Shown: positions 8,701 through 13,865 of the stretch, one piece after another | Position numbering within the stretch: the first letter of the stretch is position 1 | Layout of the letters: each line of letters starts with the position of its first letter | From: Desulfobacterales bacterium | GTDB lineage: Bacteria; Desulfobacterota; DSM-4660; Desulfatiglandales; B25-G16 | Assembly: GCA_013375385.1 (NCBI GenBank) | Contig: JABXJY010000045.1 | Span: 1-13,865, forward strand | DNA length: 13,865 nucleotides | Direction of reading: 5' to 3' | The notes under the pieces: generated by a model | The model's database searches: none | The model's input: only the letters and a program-made list of their open reading frames with translations | What the model was told of the DNA's origin: nothing | Translations under genes and position numbers: made by a program

Positions 8701-9882
8701 CTTAAAATACCCATCGGCCATCTCCTGTGTTGGTGGGCTCGTTGGCCTTAGTTTTCGGTAAATATCGAGAACAGCTTCATCAGTGGCAATAACTTTGTCT
8801 AGAAGCATAGTATCTCTTATAGACGTATTCACCTCCGGCGAATCTAACACCAATAAGTCAATCTCTCCAACACCCCTCTCCTGCATTAGTTTTAGACTCT
8901 CCTGTTCAAGAGCTTGATTGGTTCTTGCTAAGACTTCTCCCGTGTGAGGATCAACTATATCATGCGCGGCAATCCTTCCCTCGAGATAATTTATACTCAC
9001 CGGTATTTCTTGAAGACCGATATCAATGAGCTTTTTGTATAACTTCTTGCTGAATCTCTCACCTTTTCTTGCTAGGATCTCCCCGCTTTTTGGGTTAATT
9101 ATATCTTCAGTTACCTTCTCTCCCTGAAGGCTGTTCAGATCCAAGACACACTTAAAAGAGTCCTTATCGACTAAGATTTTCTCTATGGTATAAAAATGGC
9201 TCAAGATTTCTTCTTCGGAATAGCCAAAGGCCTTGAGAAGAGTGGTCGCCGGAAACTTCCTCCTCCTGTCAATTCTAACGAAAAGGTTATCCTTGCTATC
9301 AAATTCGAGGTCAATCCATGAACCACGCAAAGGAATGACTCTGGCAGAATAAAGAAGCTTACCGCTGGGGTGTGTCTTTCCCATATCATTGTCAAAAAAG
9401 ACACCCGGAGACCTGTGAAGCTGACTCACAACTACCCTCTCTACACCATTAATGATAAAGGTCCCTCTCTCGGTCATCATTGGTAAGGTGCCAAAGTATA
9501 TTTCCTGCTCCTTAATATCCCGGATGCTTTTCCTGCCAGTGACATCATCAAGATCAAACACCAGGAGTTGAACGACTATTCTGATTGGTGCCTCGTAGGT
9601 CATCCCCTTCTTGAGGCATTCCTCCTCATCGTATTTTACGTCTTCAAAGAAATACCGAACAAATTCCAACGAACATGTCTCATTTAGATCGTGAATGGGA
9701 AAAACACCCTTAAATGCTCCCTGAAGTCCAATGTCTTTGCGCTCCTCAGCCAGAACACTCTTTTGCAGAAAACGTTCATAGGAGTCTCTTTGCACATCTA
9801 TAAGATCGGGTATATCAAGAATAGCTCTTATTCTCCCGAAGTTCTTTCTTGAATAATACCTTACATTATCTGCTTTATTCAC
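5755..9882 (-). CDS. rpoB: DNA-directed RNA polymerase beta subunit
   Basis: Beta forms one pincer of RNA polymerase and part of the active centre. The product is 1375 residues (E. coli 1342). The N terminus reads RKNFGRI..IPDLIDVQRDSYERFL. The rifampicin cluster FFGSSQLSQFMDQ (513-525) and THKRRLSALGPGG (533-545) has sensitive-type D524, H534 and S539. ETPEGPNIGLI (570-580) follows. The active-centre stretch KRKLSVGDKMAGRHGNKG is at 1081-1098, and the C-terminal clamp region GGRAQFGGQRLGEMEVWA at 1280-1297. A helical insertion at about 940-1065 resembles the one in proteobacteria. The start is GTG 9880-9882, with AAGGAG 8 bases upstream. It follows rplL by 84 bases with no terminator. Confidence 0.98.
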   Translation of the reverse strand: MNKADNVRYYSRKNFGRIRAILDIPDLIDVQRDSYERFLQKSVLAEERKDIGLQGAFKGVFPIHDLNETCSLEFVRYFFEDVKYDEEECLKKGMTYEAPIRIVVQLLVFDLDDVTGRKSIRDIKEQEIYFGTLPMMTERGTFIINGVERVVVSQLHRSPGVFFDNDMGKTHPSGKLLYSARVIPLRGSWIDLEFDSKDNLFVRIDRRRKFPATTLLKAFGYSEEEILSHFYTIEKILVDKDSFKCVLDLNSLQGEKVTEDIINPKSGEILARKGERFSKKLYKKLIDIGLQEIPVSINYLEGRIAAHDIVDPHTGEVLARTNQALEQESLKLMQERGVGEIDLLVLDSPEVNTSIRDTMLLDKVIATDEAVLDIYRKLRPTSPPTQEMADGYFKGLFFNPSTYDLSQVGRLKMNYRLNQDVPLEICTLRKEDIMETVKELVRLSVKEGAVDDIDHLGNRRVRSVGELLEEGYRVGLIRMQRAIKERMSLQDVDALMPRDLINSKPVSAVINEFFGSSQLSQFMDQTNPLSEITHKRRLSALGPGGLTRERAGFEVRDVHPSHYGRICPIETPEGPNIGLIVSLSTYSRINDFGFIETPYRKVEDGVVSNSIEYLTAMDEREYAIAQANERLDADGHFVGDIVAARKGGEACLVPAQEVKYMDVSPNQLVSIAASLIPFLEHDDANRALMGSNMQRQAVPLLQAKSPLIGTGIERIVAQHSGLAVIARRDGIVESVDASRMVIRSEREEEGVEICKLLKFRRSNQSTCYNQRPIVKKGDRVKKGQIIVDGPAMEKGDLALGRNVIVAFLSWGGYNFEDAILVSERLVREDVFTSIHIEEFSALARDTKLGQEEITRDIPNVGEEALKKLDESGIIRLGAEVMPGDILVGKITPKGETQLSPEEKLLRAIFGEKAGDVKDTSLRVPPGVEGIVIDAQVFSRRGVEKDERTKSILTSEISQLTKDKEDEIGIMTRNAQEKLAVILEGKRLKSVLRHRETGEIVLKRGQLIDRECLRGIPIDYWEGANIEAEMEVIERMESIISAYRQQADKLHELFQEKINRLDMGDELSPGVIKMVKVFVAVKRKLSVGDKMAGRHGNKGVISLILPVEDMPYFADGTPVDIVLNPLGVPSRMNVGQILEAHLGWAAHELGQRIGELVDNVRDESSLRNELRKIYRKEYDQMFARVSDEELKISASSMRDGLHMATPVFDGAKEEEIMECLKKAGLPLSGQTTLYDGRTGEPFDQPATVGIMYMMKLHHLVDDKIHARSIGPYSLVTQQPLGGRAQFGGQRLGEMEVWAMESYGAAYCLQEFLTVKSDDVAGRTRMYEKIVKGNNLLEAGLPESFNVLVKELQSLGLEVELNEDGESEFLLDYDKQS

Positions 9883-9890
9883 ACTCCGAT

Positions 9891-9896
9891 CTCCTT
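9891..9896 (-). promoter_or_regulatory. Ribosome binding site supporting the rpoB GTG start
   Basis: AAGGAG lies 8 bases before GTG 9880-9882. No ATG is available nearby in frame, and the protein's conserved N terminus begins within a few residues of this point. Confidence 0.75.
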
Positions 9897-9966
9897 ATTG
9901 ACTTTGTTTATGGACGTGTATCAAACATAGAATCAGCATAACAAGAAACAGGTGCACGATTAGGGC

Positions 9967-10362
9967 CTAGGTTATATCCACTGTAGCCCCGGCCTCCTCA
10001 AGCTGTTTCTTAACGTTCTCCGCATCTTCTTTTGAAACACCCTCCTTTACCTTACTAGGTACATTGTCAACAAGCTCCTTGGCCTCTTTCAATCCTAAAC
10101 TTGTTGCAGACCGAACAACCTTAATTACCTGAATCTTCTTATCCCCAATTCCTGTTAATACAACATCAAACTCTGTTTTTTCCGCCTCCTCTGCCTGCTC
10201 ACCTTTCTCAGGGGCAGTGACAGGTGAAACTGCTACCGGGGCAGCTGCTGAAACACCAAATTTCTCTTCAAGCTCCTTCACTAACTCAGACAGCTCTAAG
10301 ACTGTCATATGGGAAATAAACTCAATTACGTCTTCTTTGCTTATGTTAGTCTTAGTTGCCAT
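9967..10362 (-). CDS. rplL: 50S ribosomal protein L7/L12
   Basis: L7/L12 dimers form the flexible ribosomal stalk and recruit the translational GTPases, including EF-Tu encoded at both window ends. The 131-residue product shows three parts. There is an N-terminal dimerisation and L10-binding segment (about 1-38), an Ala/Pro/Glu-rich hinge (about 39-63), and the globular C-terminal domain (from EFDVVLTGIGDKKIQVIKVVR to the end) with the factor-binding LGLKEAKELVD at 89-99. It lies 75 bases after rplJ. The nearest Shine-Dalgarno, GGAGG, is about 13 bases from the ATG, rather distant. High expression relative to rplJ is expected, since several copies of L12 bind each L10. Confidence 0.98.
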   Translation of the reverse strand: MATKTNISKEDVIEFISHMTVLELSELVKELEEKFGVSAAAPVAVSPVTAPEKGEQAEEAEKTEFDVVLTGIGDKKIQVIKVVRSATSLGLKEAKELVDNVPSKVKEGVSKEDAENVKKQLEEAGATVDIT

Positions 10363-10437
10363 ATCTATCTCACATCCTCCATGTTAAAAATTTTAGTTTT
10401 TCTTACGTATCAATCCCCTTTCACTAGAGCTTGTGCA

Positions 10438-10965
10438 TCAATCAAGAATCTCTGCCTTCTGCCTTTTTATGGCCTCTAAAACAGTGACCAATCTCCTTAG
10501 CATTTCAGATAATACTCTAACAAAGGAAGTTGGTACCCCAGAAAGAGAAAAGAGAAGTTGTGAAAGAAGAATCTCTCTCGAAGGAAGCTGGGCTAATCTT
10601 TTAATGGCAGGCAAATCAATAACTTTTCCGTTTATCTCACCAACCTTTATCTCTAGTGCTTCATAGTCCTGACCAAATTTCGTTAAGACCTTAGCAGGCA
10701 TAACCACATCATCATAGGTTATGGCTAAGGCACAAGGCCCAGCGATATAATCTTTTAAAACAGCTGCCTCTGTATCTTGACACGCAATCGACAGCAGCCT
10801 ATTTTTGACAACCTGAAACTCAATATTGGTTTCTCTCAACTCGCGTCTTAACTTGGTAAGCGCCTTTACATCCAACCCCTGGTAATGAACCAGAAAGGTT
10901 CCACAGGCCTTTCCAAGCCTTTCTCTTAGGCCGGTTACAACTTTTTTCTTTTCATTTCTGTCCAA
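10438..10965 (-). CDS. rplJ: 50S ribosomal protein L10
   Basis: L10 anchors the L7/L12 stalk to 23S rRNA. The product is 175 residues, within the family range. The N-terminal rRNA-binding domain is recognisable in FLVHYQGLDVKALTKLRRELRE (about 24-45), followed by VVKNRLL and an alanine-poor middle. The C-terminal helix that holds L12 dimers is MLRRLVTVLEAIKRQK. The start is TTG at 10963-10965, supported by GGAGGTGA 9 bases upstream. The 188-base gap before it holds a candidate promoter and an L10-type leader, through which L10 with L12 probably represses its own translation, as known in other bacteria. Confidence 0.97.
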   Translation of the reverse strand: MDRNEKKKVVTGLRERLGKACGTFLVHYQGLDVKALTKLRRELRETNIEFQVVKNRLLSIACQDTEAAVLKDYIAGPCALAITYDDVVMPAKVLTKFGQDYEALEIKVGEINGKVIDLPAIKRLAQLPSREILLSQLLFSLSGVPTSFVRVLSEMLRRLVTVLEAIKRQKAEILD

Positions 10966-10971
10966 AGAAAA

Positions 10972-11110
10972 AAATCACCTCCCCTCTTCTCCGCCGATAG
11001 TAATCACCTCAGGTGCCCAGGAGTTTGTGGACATAACATTGAATCTTCCAACCTACATCTACCGTGCTAAAAAGTCTCGCCATCTGCGGCACGTTGAAAA
11101 AACCAAAAAA
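10972..11110 (-). ncRNA. Probable ribosomal protein L10 leader (autoregulatory 5' UTR)
   Basis: The position between rplA and rplJ is where the L10 leader occurs in many bacteria, where it binds the L10-L12 complex. In the transcript, CGTGC and GCACG (plus-strand arms 11063-11067 and 11089-11093) can close a stem. A downstream CACCT (11011-11015) is complementary to the AGGTG of the rplJ Shine-Dalgarno and also to an identical AGGTG beside it. The word GAGGTGATT occurs twice, at 11002-11010 and 10973-10981, the second being the real ribosome binding site. This suits a switch that hides or frees the start site. The exact fold and the kink-turn were not computed. The function is assigned mainly from position. 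Confidence 0.55.
10975..10982 (-). promoter_or_regulatory. Ribosome binding site deciding the rplJ TTG start
   Basis: GGAGGTGA lies 9 bases before TTG 10963-10965. It is the strongest site near the frame's beginning and fixes the non-ATG start. Confidence 0.75.
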
Positions 11111-11138
11111 ATTGTATGGGGTTCAAAGGATCATTCAA
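11111..11138 (-). promoter_or_regulatory. Candidate sigma-70-type promoter for rplJL-rpoBC
   Basis: TTGAAT (plus 11133-11138) and TACAAT (plus 11111-11116) are separated by 16 bases on the minus strand, and match TTGACA / TATAAT at 4 and 5 of 6 positions. Transcription would begin just before the L10 leader. An L10 promoter at this location is established in E. coli. Here it is only a sequence match, in a stretch rich in T. Confidence 0.4.
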
Positions 11139-11153
11139 ATCTTCTAACAGGGT

Positions 11154-11858
11154 TTACCTGAGCAGATCCCTAACATAGACTGTATCTACCTTGATGCCTG
11201 GGCCCATACTGTTTGATATTGCTATACTTTTTAGATAAGTTCCCTTACTGGAGGATGGCTTTAACCTCACGATGGTATCGAGAAAGAAGGCAGTATTTTC
11301 CAAGAGCTTATCAACCCCGAAAGATGCCCTCCCTATCGTGTTATGTATTATTCCTGTTTTATCTACCTTGAAATCAATCTTTCCTGCCTTGAGCTCGCTG
11401 ACAGCCTTGGCCACATCAAAGGTTACACTACCAAGCTTTGCGTTGGGCATCATCCCCCTTGGGCCCAGAATACGACCTAACTTACCCACTATGCCCATCA
11501 TATCTGGAGTGGCAACGACCTTGTCAAATTCAAGCCATCCTTTCTGGATCTTCTCTGAGAGATCCTCCGAGCCAGCAAACTCTGCCCCAGCTTCCAACGC
11601 CTCCTTTTCTTTTTCTCCCTCAGCAAAAACAATTACCCTAACTGACCTGCCAATGCCGTGAGGAAGGGAAACGGTACCCCTTACCATCTGATCGGCATGG
11701 CGTGGATCAACACCTAACCGGACAGATATATCTACCGAGGCATCAAATTTCACATATGAAGTATCTATGGCTAATTCAATAGCCTCCTTAAATGTGTATT
11801 TCTTCAACCTGTCTATCTTTTTTGCAGCGTCGATATATCTCTTTCCTCTGGTAGGCAT
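11154..11858 (-). CDS. rplA: 50S ribosomal protein L1
   Basis: L1 binds 23S rRNA at the mobile stalk near the E site and helps release deacylated tRNA. The product is 234 residues, the usual length, beginning MPTRGKRY. The family signature is visible in the segment with GRILGPRGMMPNAKLGSVT (about 131-149). FKVDKTGIIHNTIGRASF and the C-terminal GPGIKVDT also match. The ATG has AAGGAT directly before it and the gene starts 19 bases after rplK, so the two are co-transcribed. L1 often represses the rplK-rplA operon through a copy of its rRNA site in the leader. I could not find a convincing mimic upstream of rplK. Confidence 0.98.
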   Translation of the reverse strand: MPTRGKRYIDAAKKIDRLKKYTFKEAIELAIDTSYVKFDASVDISVRLGVDPRHADQMVRGTVSLPHGIGRSVRVIVFAEGEKEKEALEAGAEFAGSEDLSEKIQKGWLEFDKVVATPDMMGIVGKLGRILGPRGMMPNAKLGSVTFDVAKAVSELKAGKIDFKVDKTGIIHNTIGRASFGVDKLLENTAFFLDTIVRLKPSSSKGTYLKSIAISNSMGPGIKVDTVYVRDLLR

Positions 11859-11877
11859 ATCCTTATTTTCCTAAAAC

Positions 11878-12315
11878 TTAATCCTTTTCTCCATTTTCAA
11901 CAGTGATTCCCATGCTTCGGGCCGTACCCTCAATAATCTTCAAAGCTCCTGGCAAATCAGCAGCACTAAGATCCTCAAATTTCAGGTTAGCTATCTCCTC
12001 AATCTGGCTCTTCCTTACAGTTCCCACTTTCTCTCTCTTTGGATCAGCAGAACCCTTAGCTATGTTTGCTGCCTGCTTTAGAAGAACAGAGGCAGGAGGA
12101 GTCTTAGTTACAAAGGAGAATGATTTATCTGCATAAACCGTTATAACTACAGGAATAATCATACCCTCCTGATTCTGTGTCCGAGCGTTAAATGCTTTAC
12201 AAAACTCCATTATATTGACGCCATGCTGTCCCAGCGCAGGTCCAACGGGTGGTGAAGGGTTTGCTTGTCCGGCCTTTACTTGCAATTTAATCGTTGCAAC
12301 AACCTTTCTAGCCAT
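11878..12315 (-). CDS. rplK: 50S ribosomal protein L11
   Basis: L11 binds the GTPase-associated centre of 23S rRNA, works with the L10-L12 stalk, and is needed for stringent-response signalling in many bacteria. The product is 145 residues. The N-terminal domain has the proline-rich NPSPPVGPALGQHGVNI (19-35), where thiostrepton-type resistance changes occur at P22 and P23; both prolines are intact. The C-terminal rRNA-binding domain contains KTPPASVLLKQAA and the final ARSMGI. The ATG has AAGGGG at a good distance. It is preceded by a 203-base gap carrying inverted 7-base repeats and followed closely by rplA. Confidence 0.98.
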   Translation of the reverse strand: MARKVVATIKLQVKAGQANPSPPVGPALGQHGVNIMEFCKAFNARTQNQEGMIIPVVITVYADKSFSFVTKTPPASVLLKQAANIAKGSADPKREKVGTVRKSQIEEIANLKFEDLSAADLPGALKIIEGTARSMGITVENGEKD

Positions 12316-12339
12316 ATGTTTTCCCCTTATATTTTGGTA

Positions 12340-12513
12340 GTGTCCGTTGAAAGTTGTCGGTTGCCCGTTGTTCGTGTTTGTCGTGTTTTATGTTGCAATA
12401 TGTACTTTCCGCTTCCCATCCTTCATCCCACATCTCTGTACACATAACTAGCAACAAGGTACTAAGTGCTTAGAAGGACAGATAAAACGGACTACTGTCA
12501 ATGGACAACTGAC
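12340..12513. repeat. Imperfect palindrome with inverted 7-base repeat arrays in the nusG-rplK gap
   Basis: On the plus strand, TCCGTTG AAAGTTG TCGGTTG CCCGTTG (12343-12370) has GTTG in the same place in all four 7-mers. At the other end, AACGGAC TACTGTC AATGGAC AACTGAC (12486-12513) repeats with period 7 and is broadly its reverse complement (CCGTTG against CAACTG and AACGGA). Inner segments also face each other: ATGTTGCAATATGTAC (from about 12391) against GTACACATAACTAGCAACA (about 12439-12457). The whole 174 bases could fold into one long imperfect hairpin. No coding frame, clear terminator or target duplication was found. Confidence 0.65.
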
Positions 12514-12518
12514 GTTAT

Positions 12519-13055
12519 TCATATTTTTGTAACCTGAACAAAATCAAGCTCAACTGGAGTTGAACGCCCGAAAATACTGATCAAAACCTTCAATTTAGCC
12601 TTATCTGGTTTTACTTCCTCCACAATTCCGTTGAAGTTATTAAATGGACCATCAATCACCCTAACCTCGTCACCCTCTTCAAAAAAGAACTTTGGTTTTG
12701 GCTTTTCCGCTCCATCGGCCATCCTAGCAAGGATCTCTTGTGCCTCCTCTTCAGAAATTGCAACAGGCTTCGTTCTGCCACCTAAGAATCCTGTTACCTT
12801 GTCTAAGTCTTGAACTATATGCCATGTCTCTTCAGTCAATGCCATCTGAATTATTATGTAACCAGGATAGAATTTCCGGGAAGATGTCTTTTTCTTTCCC
12901 TTCACTAACTCTACAACCTGCTCAGTTGGCACTACGATCTGGCCAAAAAACTCCTCTTTCCCCAGTGATTTGATCTTTTCCTGTAAGGTTGCCTTTACCC
13001 TGTTTTCGAATCCAGAATAGGTATGGGCTATATACCACTTTAACTCCACACTCAC
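12519..13055 (-). CDS. nusG: Transcription termination/antitermination factor NusG
   Basis: NusG binds RNA polymerase through its N-terminal domain and couples it to Rho or to ribosomal protein S10 through its C-terminal KOW domain. The product is 178 residues. The NGN domain runs from about residue 5 (KWYIAHTYSGFENRV) to 115, with KFYPGYIIIQM at 61-71. The KOW domain is about 125-178 (EEGDEVRVIDGPFNNFNGIV). The start chosen is GTG 13053-13055. A second GTG two codons later is equally possible, since neither has a good Shine-Dalgarno. It begins 23 bases after secE, the usual pairing. Confidence 0.97.
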   Translation of the reverse strand: MSVELKWYIAHTYSGFENRVKATLQEKIKSLGKEEFFGQIVVPTEQVVELVKGKKKTSSRKFYPGYIIIQMALTEETWHIVQDLDKVTGFLGGRTKPVAISEEEAQEILARMADGAEKPKPKFFFEEGDEVRVIDGPFNNFNGIVEEVKPDKAKLKVLISIFGRSTPVELDFVQVTKI

Positions 13056-13078
13056 ACCCGAGTTTTACAATCAGCTAA

Positions 13079-13453
13079 TTATCCAATTACATTCTTTATG
13101 ATCTTTACCAGACCTAAATCGACTATACCCAGAAAAAACGCAATTAAGAGAACAAGTATTATAACTACGGCTGTGGTAGATAGAAGTTCCTTTCTAGTTG
13201 GCCAGGTTACCTTTTTGAGTTCCACTTTGGCATCGGCCAAAAACTGTCGGGCCACGATAAAATATCTTTTGGGTGCGAATACATTGTTCTCTACTTTCCT
13301 ATAAACATCTTTTTTCAACAGCGCTGGCGGAAGATCTCCTTGCTCTGAAATGGCTACCCTACCAGCCTTTCCTTGTTTGGAAATGCTGACAGTCGACATT
13401 ACATTTGATTTCTTACTAGTGCTTTTTCTTCTACGGGCCTTCTTTTTTTTCAT
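13079..13453 (-). CDS. secE: Preprotein translocase subunit SecE
   Basis: SecE clamps SecY in the inner membrane and is essential for protein export. The 124-residue product contains the diagnostic FLADAKVELKKVTWPTRKELL (71-91), an amphipathic cytoplasmic helix, and then one membrane-spanning segment at about 93-115 (VVIILVLLIAFFLGIVDL region). This is the single-helix form rather than the three-helix form of enteric bacteria. Residues 1-60 are a long polar extension, very basic at its start (MKKKKARRRK). An in-frame stop two codons upstream limits the start to ATG 13453 or a later codon such as M19. The only nearby Shine-Dalgarno-like AAAGG is about 13 bases off. The extension may therefore be partly overcalled. 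Confidence 0.94.
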   Translation of the reverse strand: MKKKKARRRKSTSKKSNVMSTVSISKQGKAGRVAISEQGDLPPALLKKDVYRKVENNVFAPKRYFIVARQFLADAKVELKKVTWPTRKELLSTTAVVIILVLLIAFFLGIVDLGLVKIIKNVIG

Positions 13454-13533
13454 AATTCATTAAAAACCTTTAGGGGGTCACTCTAGCCACATTAAGAAAT
13501 AGCCATCCATTACTCCTGTCATCCCTCCAAAAA

Positions 13534-13610
13534 TGGCAGGCCAGGAGGGATTCGAACCCCCAACACCCGGATTTGGAGTCCGGTGCTCTAACCGTTAGAG
13601 CTACTGGCCT
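13534..13610 (-). tRNA. tRNA-Trp (anticodon CCA)
   Basis: The minus strand folds as a complete cloverleaf. The acceptor stem is AGGCCAG / CTGGCCT with discriminator G. The D arm is GCTC / GAGC and the anticodon arm CCGGA-CTCCAAA-TCCGG with CCA in the loop. There is a 5-base variable region and a T arm GGGGG-TTCGAAT-CCCTC. The 3' CCA is encoded. It lies 14 bases after rpmG and 80 before secE, so it is probably cut from the same transcript. A tRNA-Trp between tuf and secE is a common bacterial arrangement. Confidence 0.97.
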
Positions 13611-13624
13611 GCATAAAACAGTTT

Positions 13625-13774
13625 CTATTTGGTTTCCTTATGAGGTGTATGGATACGGCAAAACGGACAGTACTTCTTGAACTGCAATTTATCTGGAGTC
13701 CTTTTTTTATTCTTTGTAGTTGTGTAGTTTCTATGCTTACATATCGTACAAGTCAAGGTAATAATATCCCTCAT
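13625..13774 (-). CDS. rpmG: 50S ribosomal protein L33, zinc-binding form
   Basis: L33 is a small protein of the large subunit near the E site. The 49-residue frame begins MRDIITLTCTICKHRNYTT and ends TPHKETK. Two CxxC pairs, C9/C12 and C36/C39, make the zinc ribbon of the C+ type, and KNKKRTPDKLQFKKYCPFC is characteristic. The ATG at 13772-13774 is only 10 bases after the tuf stop and has no clear Shine-Dalgarno, which suggests coupling to tuf translation. The tRNA-Trp gene follows 14 bases later. No zinc-independent paralogue is in the window. Confidence 0.95.
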   Translation of the reverse strand: MRDIITLTCTICKHRNYTTTKNKKRTPDKLQFKKYCPFCRIHTPHKETK

Positions 13775-13784
13775 ATCTATCACT

Positions 13785-13865
13785 CTACTCTACAATATCA
13801 CTTATTACTCCGGCACCAACTGTCTTGCCACCTTCCCGGATAGCAAAGCGGAGTTCCTTTTCCAT
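13785..13865 (-). CDS. tuf: Elongation factor Tu, C-terminal end (first tuf copy, cut by right window edge)
   Basis: The last 26 codons read EKELRFAIREGGKTVGAGVI followed by SDIVE and TAG, the hallmark end of EF-Tu domain 3. The frame is open to the window edge. The ATG at the extreme edge is an internal methionine rather than a start. The gene precedes rpmG by 10 bases. A separate tuf 5' fragment in the same orientation at the left edge, about 13 kb downstream, shows that the genome has at least two tuf loci, unless the window itself is an assembly artefact. The two fragments do not overlap, so their identity cannot be compared. Confidence 0.96.
   Translation of the reverse strand: MEKELRFAIREGGKTVGAGVISDIVE

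Noticed and set aside
12485..12512. Promoter for rplK based on TTGACA in the nusG-rplK gap
   Set aside because: TTGACA occurs on the minus strand within the heptad array, but no acceptable -10 hexamer lies 16-18 bases downstream.
13478..13510. A 10-codon minus-strand frame (start MDGYFLMWLE) between tRNA-Trp and secE, near AGGAG
   Set aside because: AGGAG is only 2 bases from its ATG. The alternative ATG with proper spacing gives just four codons. It is too little to call a leader peptide.
1..13865. A novel defence, mobile or metabolic system in this window
   Set aside because: Every real open frame belongs to a core ribosomal, RNA polymerase, NusG, SecE or EF-Tu family. There is no accessory cargo, integrase, transposase or CRISPR repeat.

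Overview
The window is one unbroken minus-strand block of core translation and transcription genes, so every gene reads from high to low coordinates. In transcription order it holds: the 3' end of a tuf gene (EF-Tu) entering from the right edge, rpmG (L33), tRNA-Trp(CCA), secE, nusG, rplK (L11), rplA (L1), rplJ (L10), rplL (L7/L12), rpoB, rpoC, rpsL (S12), rpsG (S7), and the 5' third of a second tuf gene leaving at the left edge. This is the classical tuf-secE-nusG / rplKAJL-rpoBC / str gene order. No mobile element, CRISPR array, rRNA gene or accessory gene cassette was seen. No open reading frame outside these genes looks real.

The organism is a bacterium, most likely a proteobacterium in the broad sense. 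The beta and beta' subunits look proteobacterial in layout, including an insertion between the trigger-loop region and the C-terminal part of beta'. The EF-Tu sequence (GHIDHGKTT; MAQY..FDEIDKAPEE) and the rpmG / tRNA-Trp / secE arrangement recall deltaproteobacterial (Desulfobacterota-type) genomes. This placement is inference from remembered sequences, not a tree. Drug-target positions in S12 and in the rifampicin region of RpoB carry the usual sensitive-type residues.

Region by region. At 13534-13865 are the tuf 3' end, rpmG and tRNA-Trp, almost abutting. At 12519-13453 are secE and nusG (protein translocation and transcript elongation/termination). At 11154-12315 are rplK and rplA. At about 10972-11138 is a leader with a plausible promoter and a probable L10-type autoregulatory structure. 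At 1451-10965 are rplJ, rplL, rpoB and rpoC. At 1-1397 are rpsL, rpsG and tuf, with fusA missing from its usual place between rpsG and tuf. Four genes appear to use non-ATG starts (GTG for nusG and rpoB, TTG for rplJ and rpoC).

The genes are ordinary. The unexplained signal lies between them. Four intergenic gaps exceed 100 bases. One is the L10 leader. Each of the other three (rpsG-tuf, rpoB-rpoC, nusG-rplK) contains two short arrays of degenerate 7-base repeats facing each other in inverted orientation around a spacer. The repeat unit differs in each gap. These paired inverted heptad arrays, plus a perfect 11-bp hairpin just ahead of the rpoC ribosome binding site, are the features most worth a second look.
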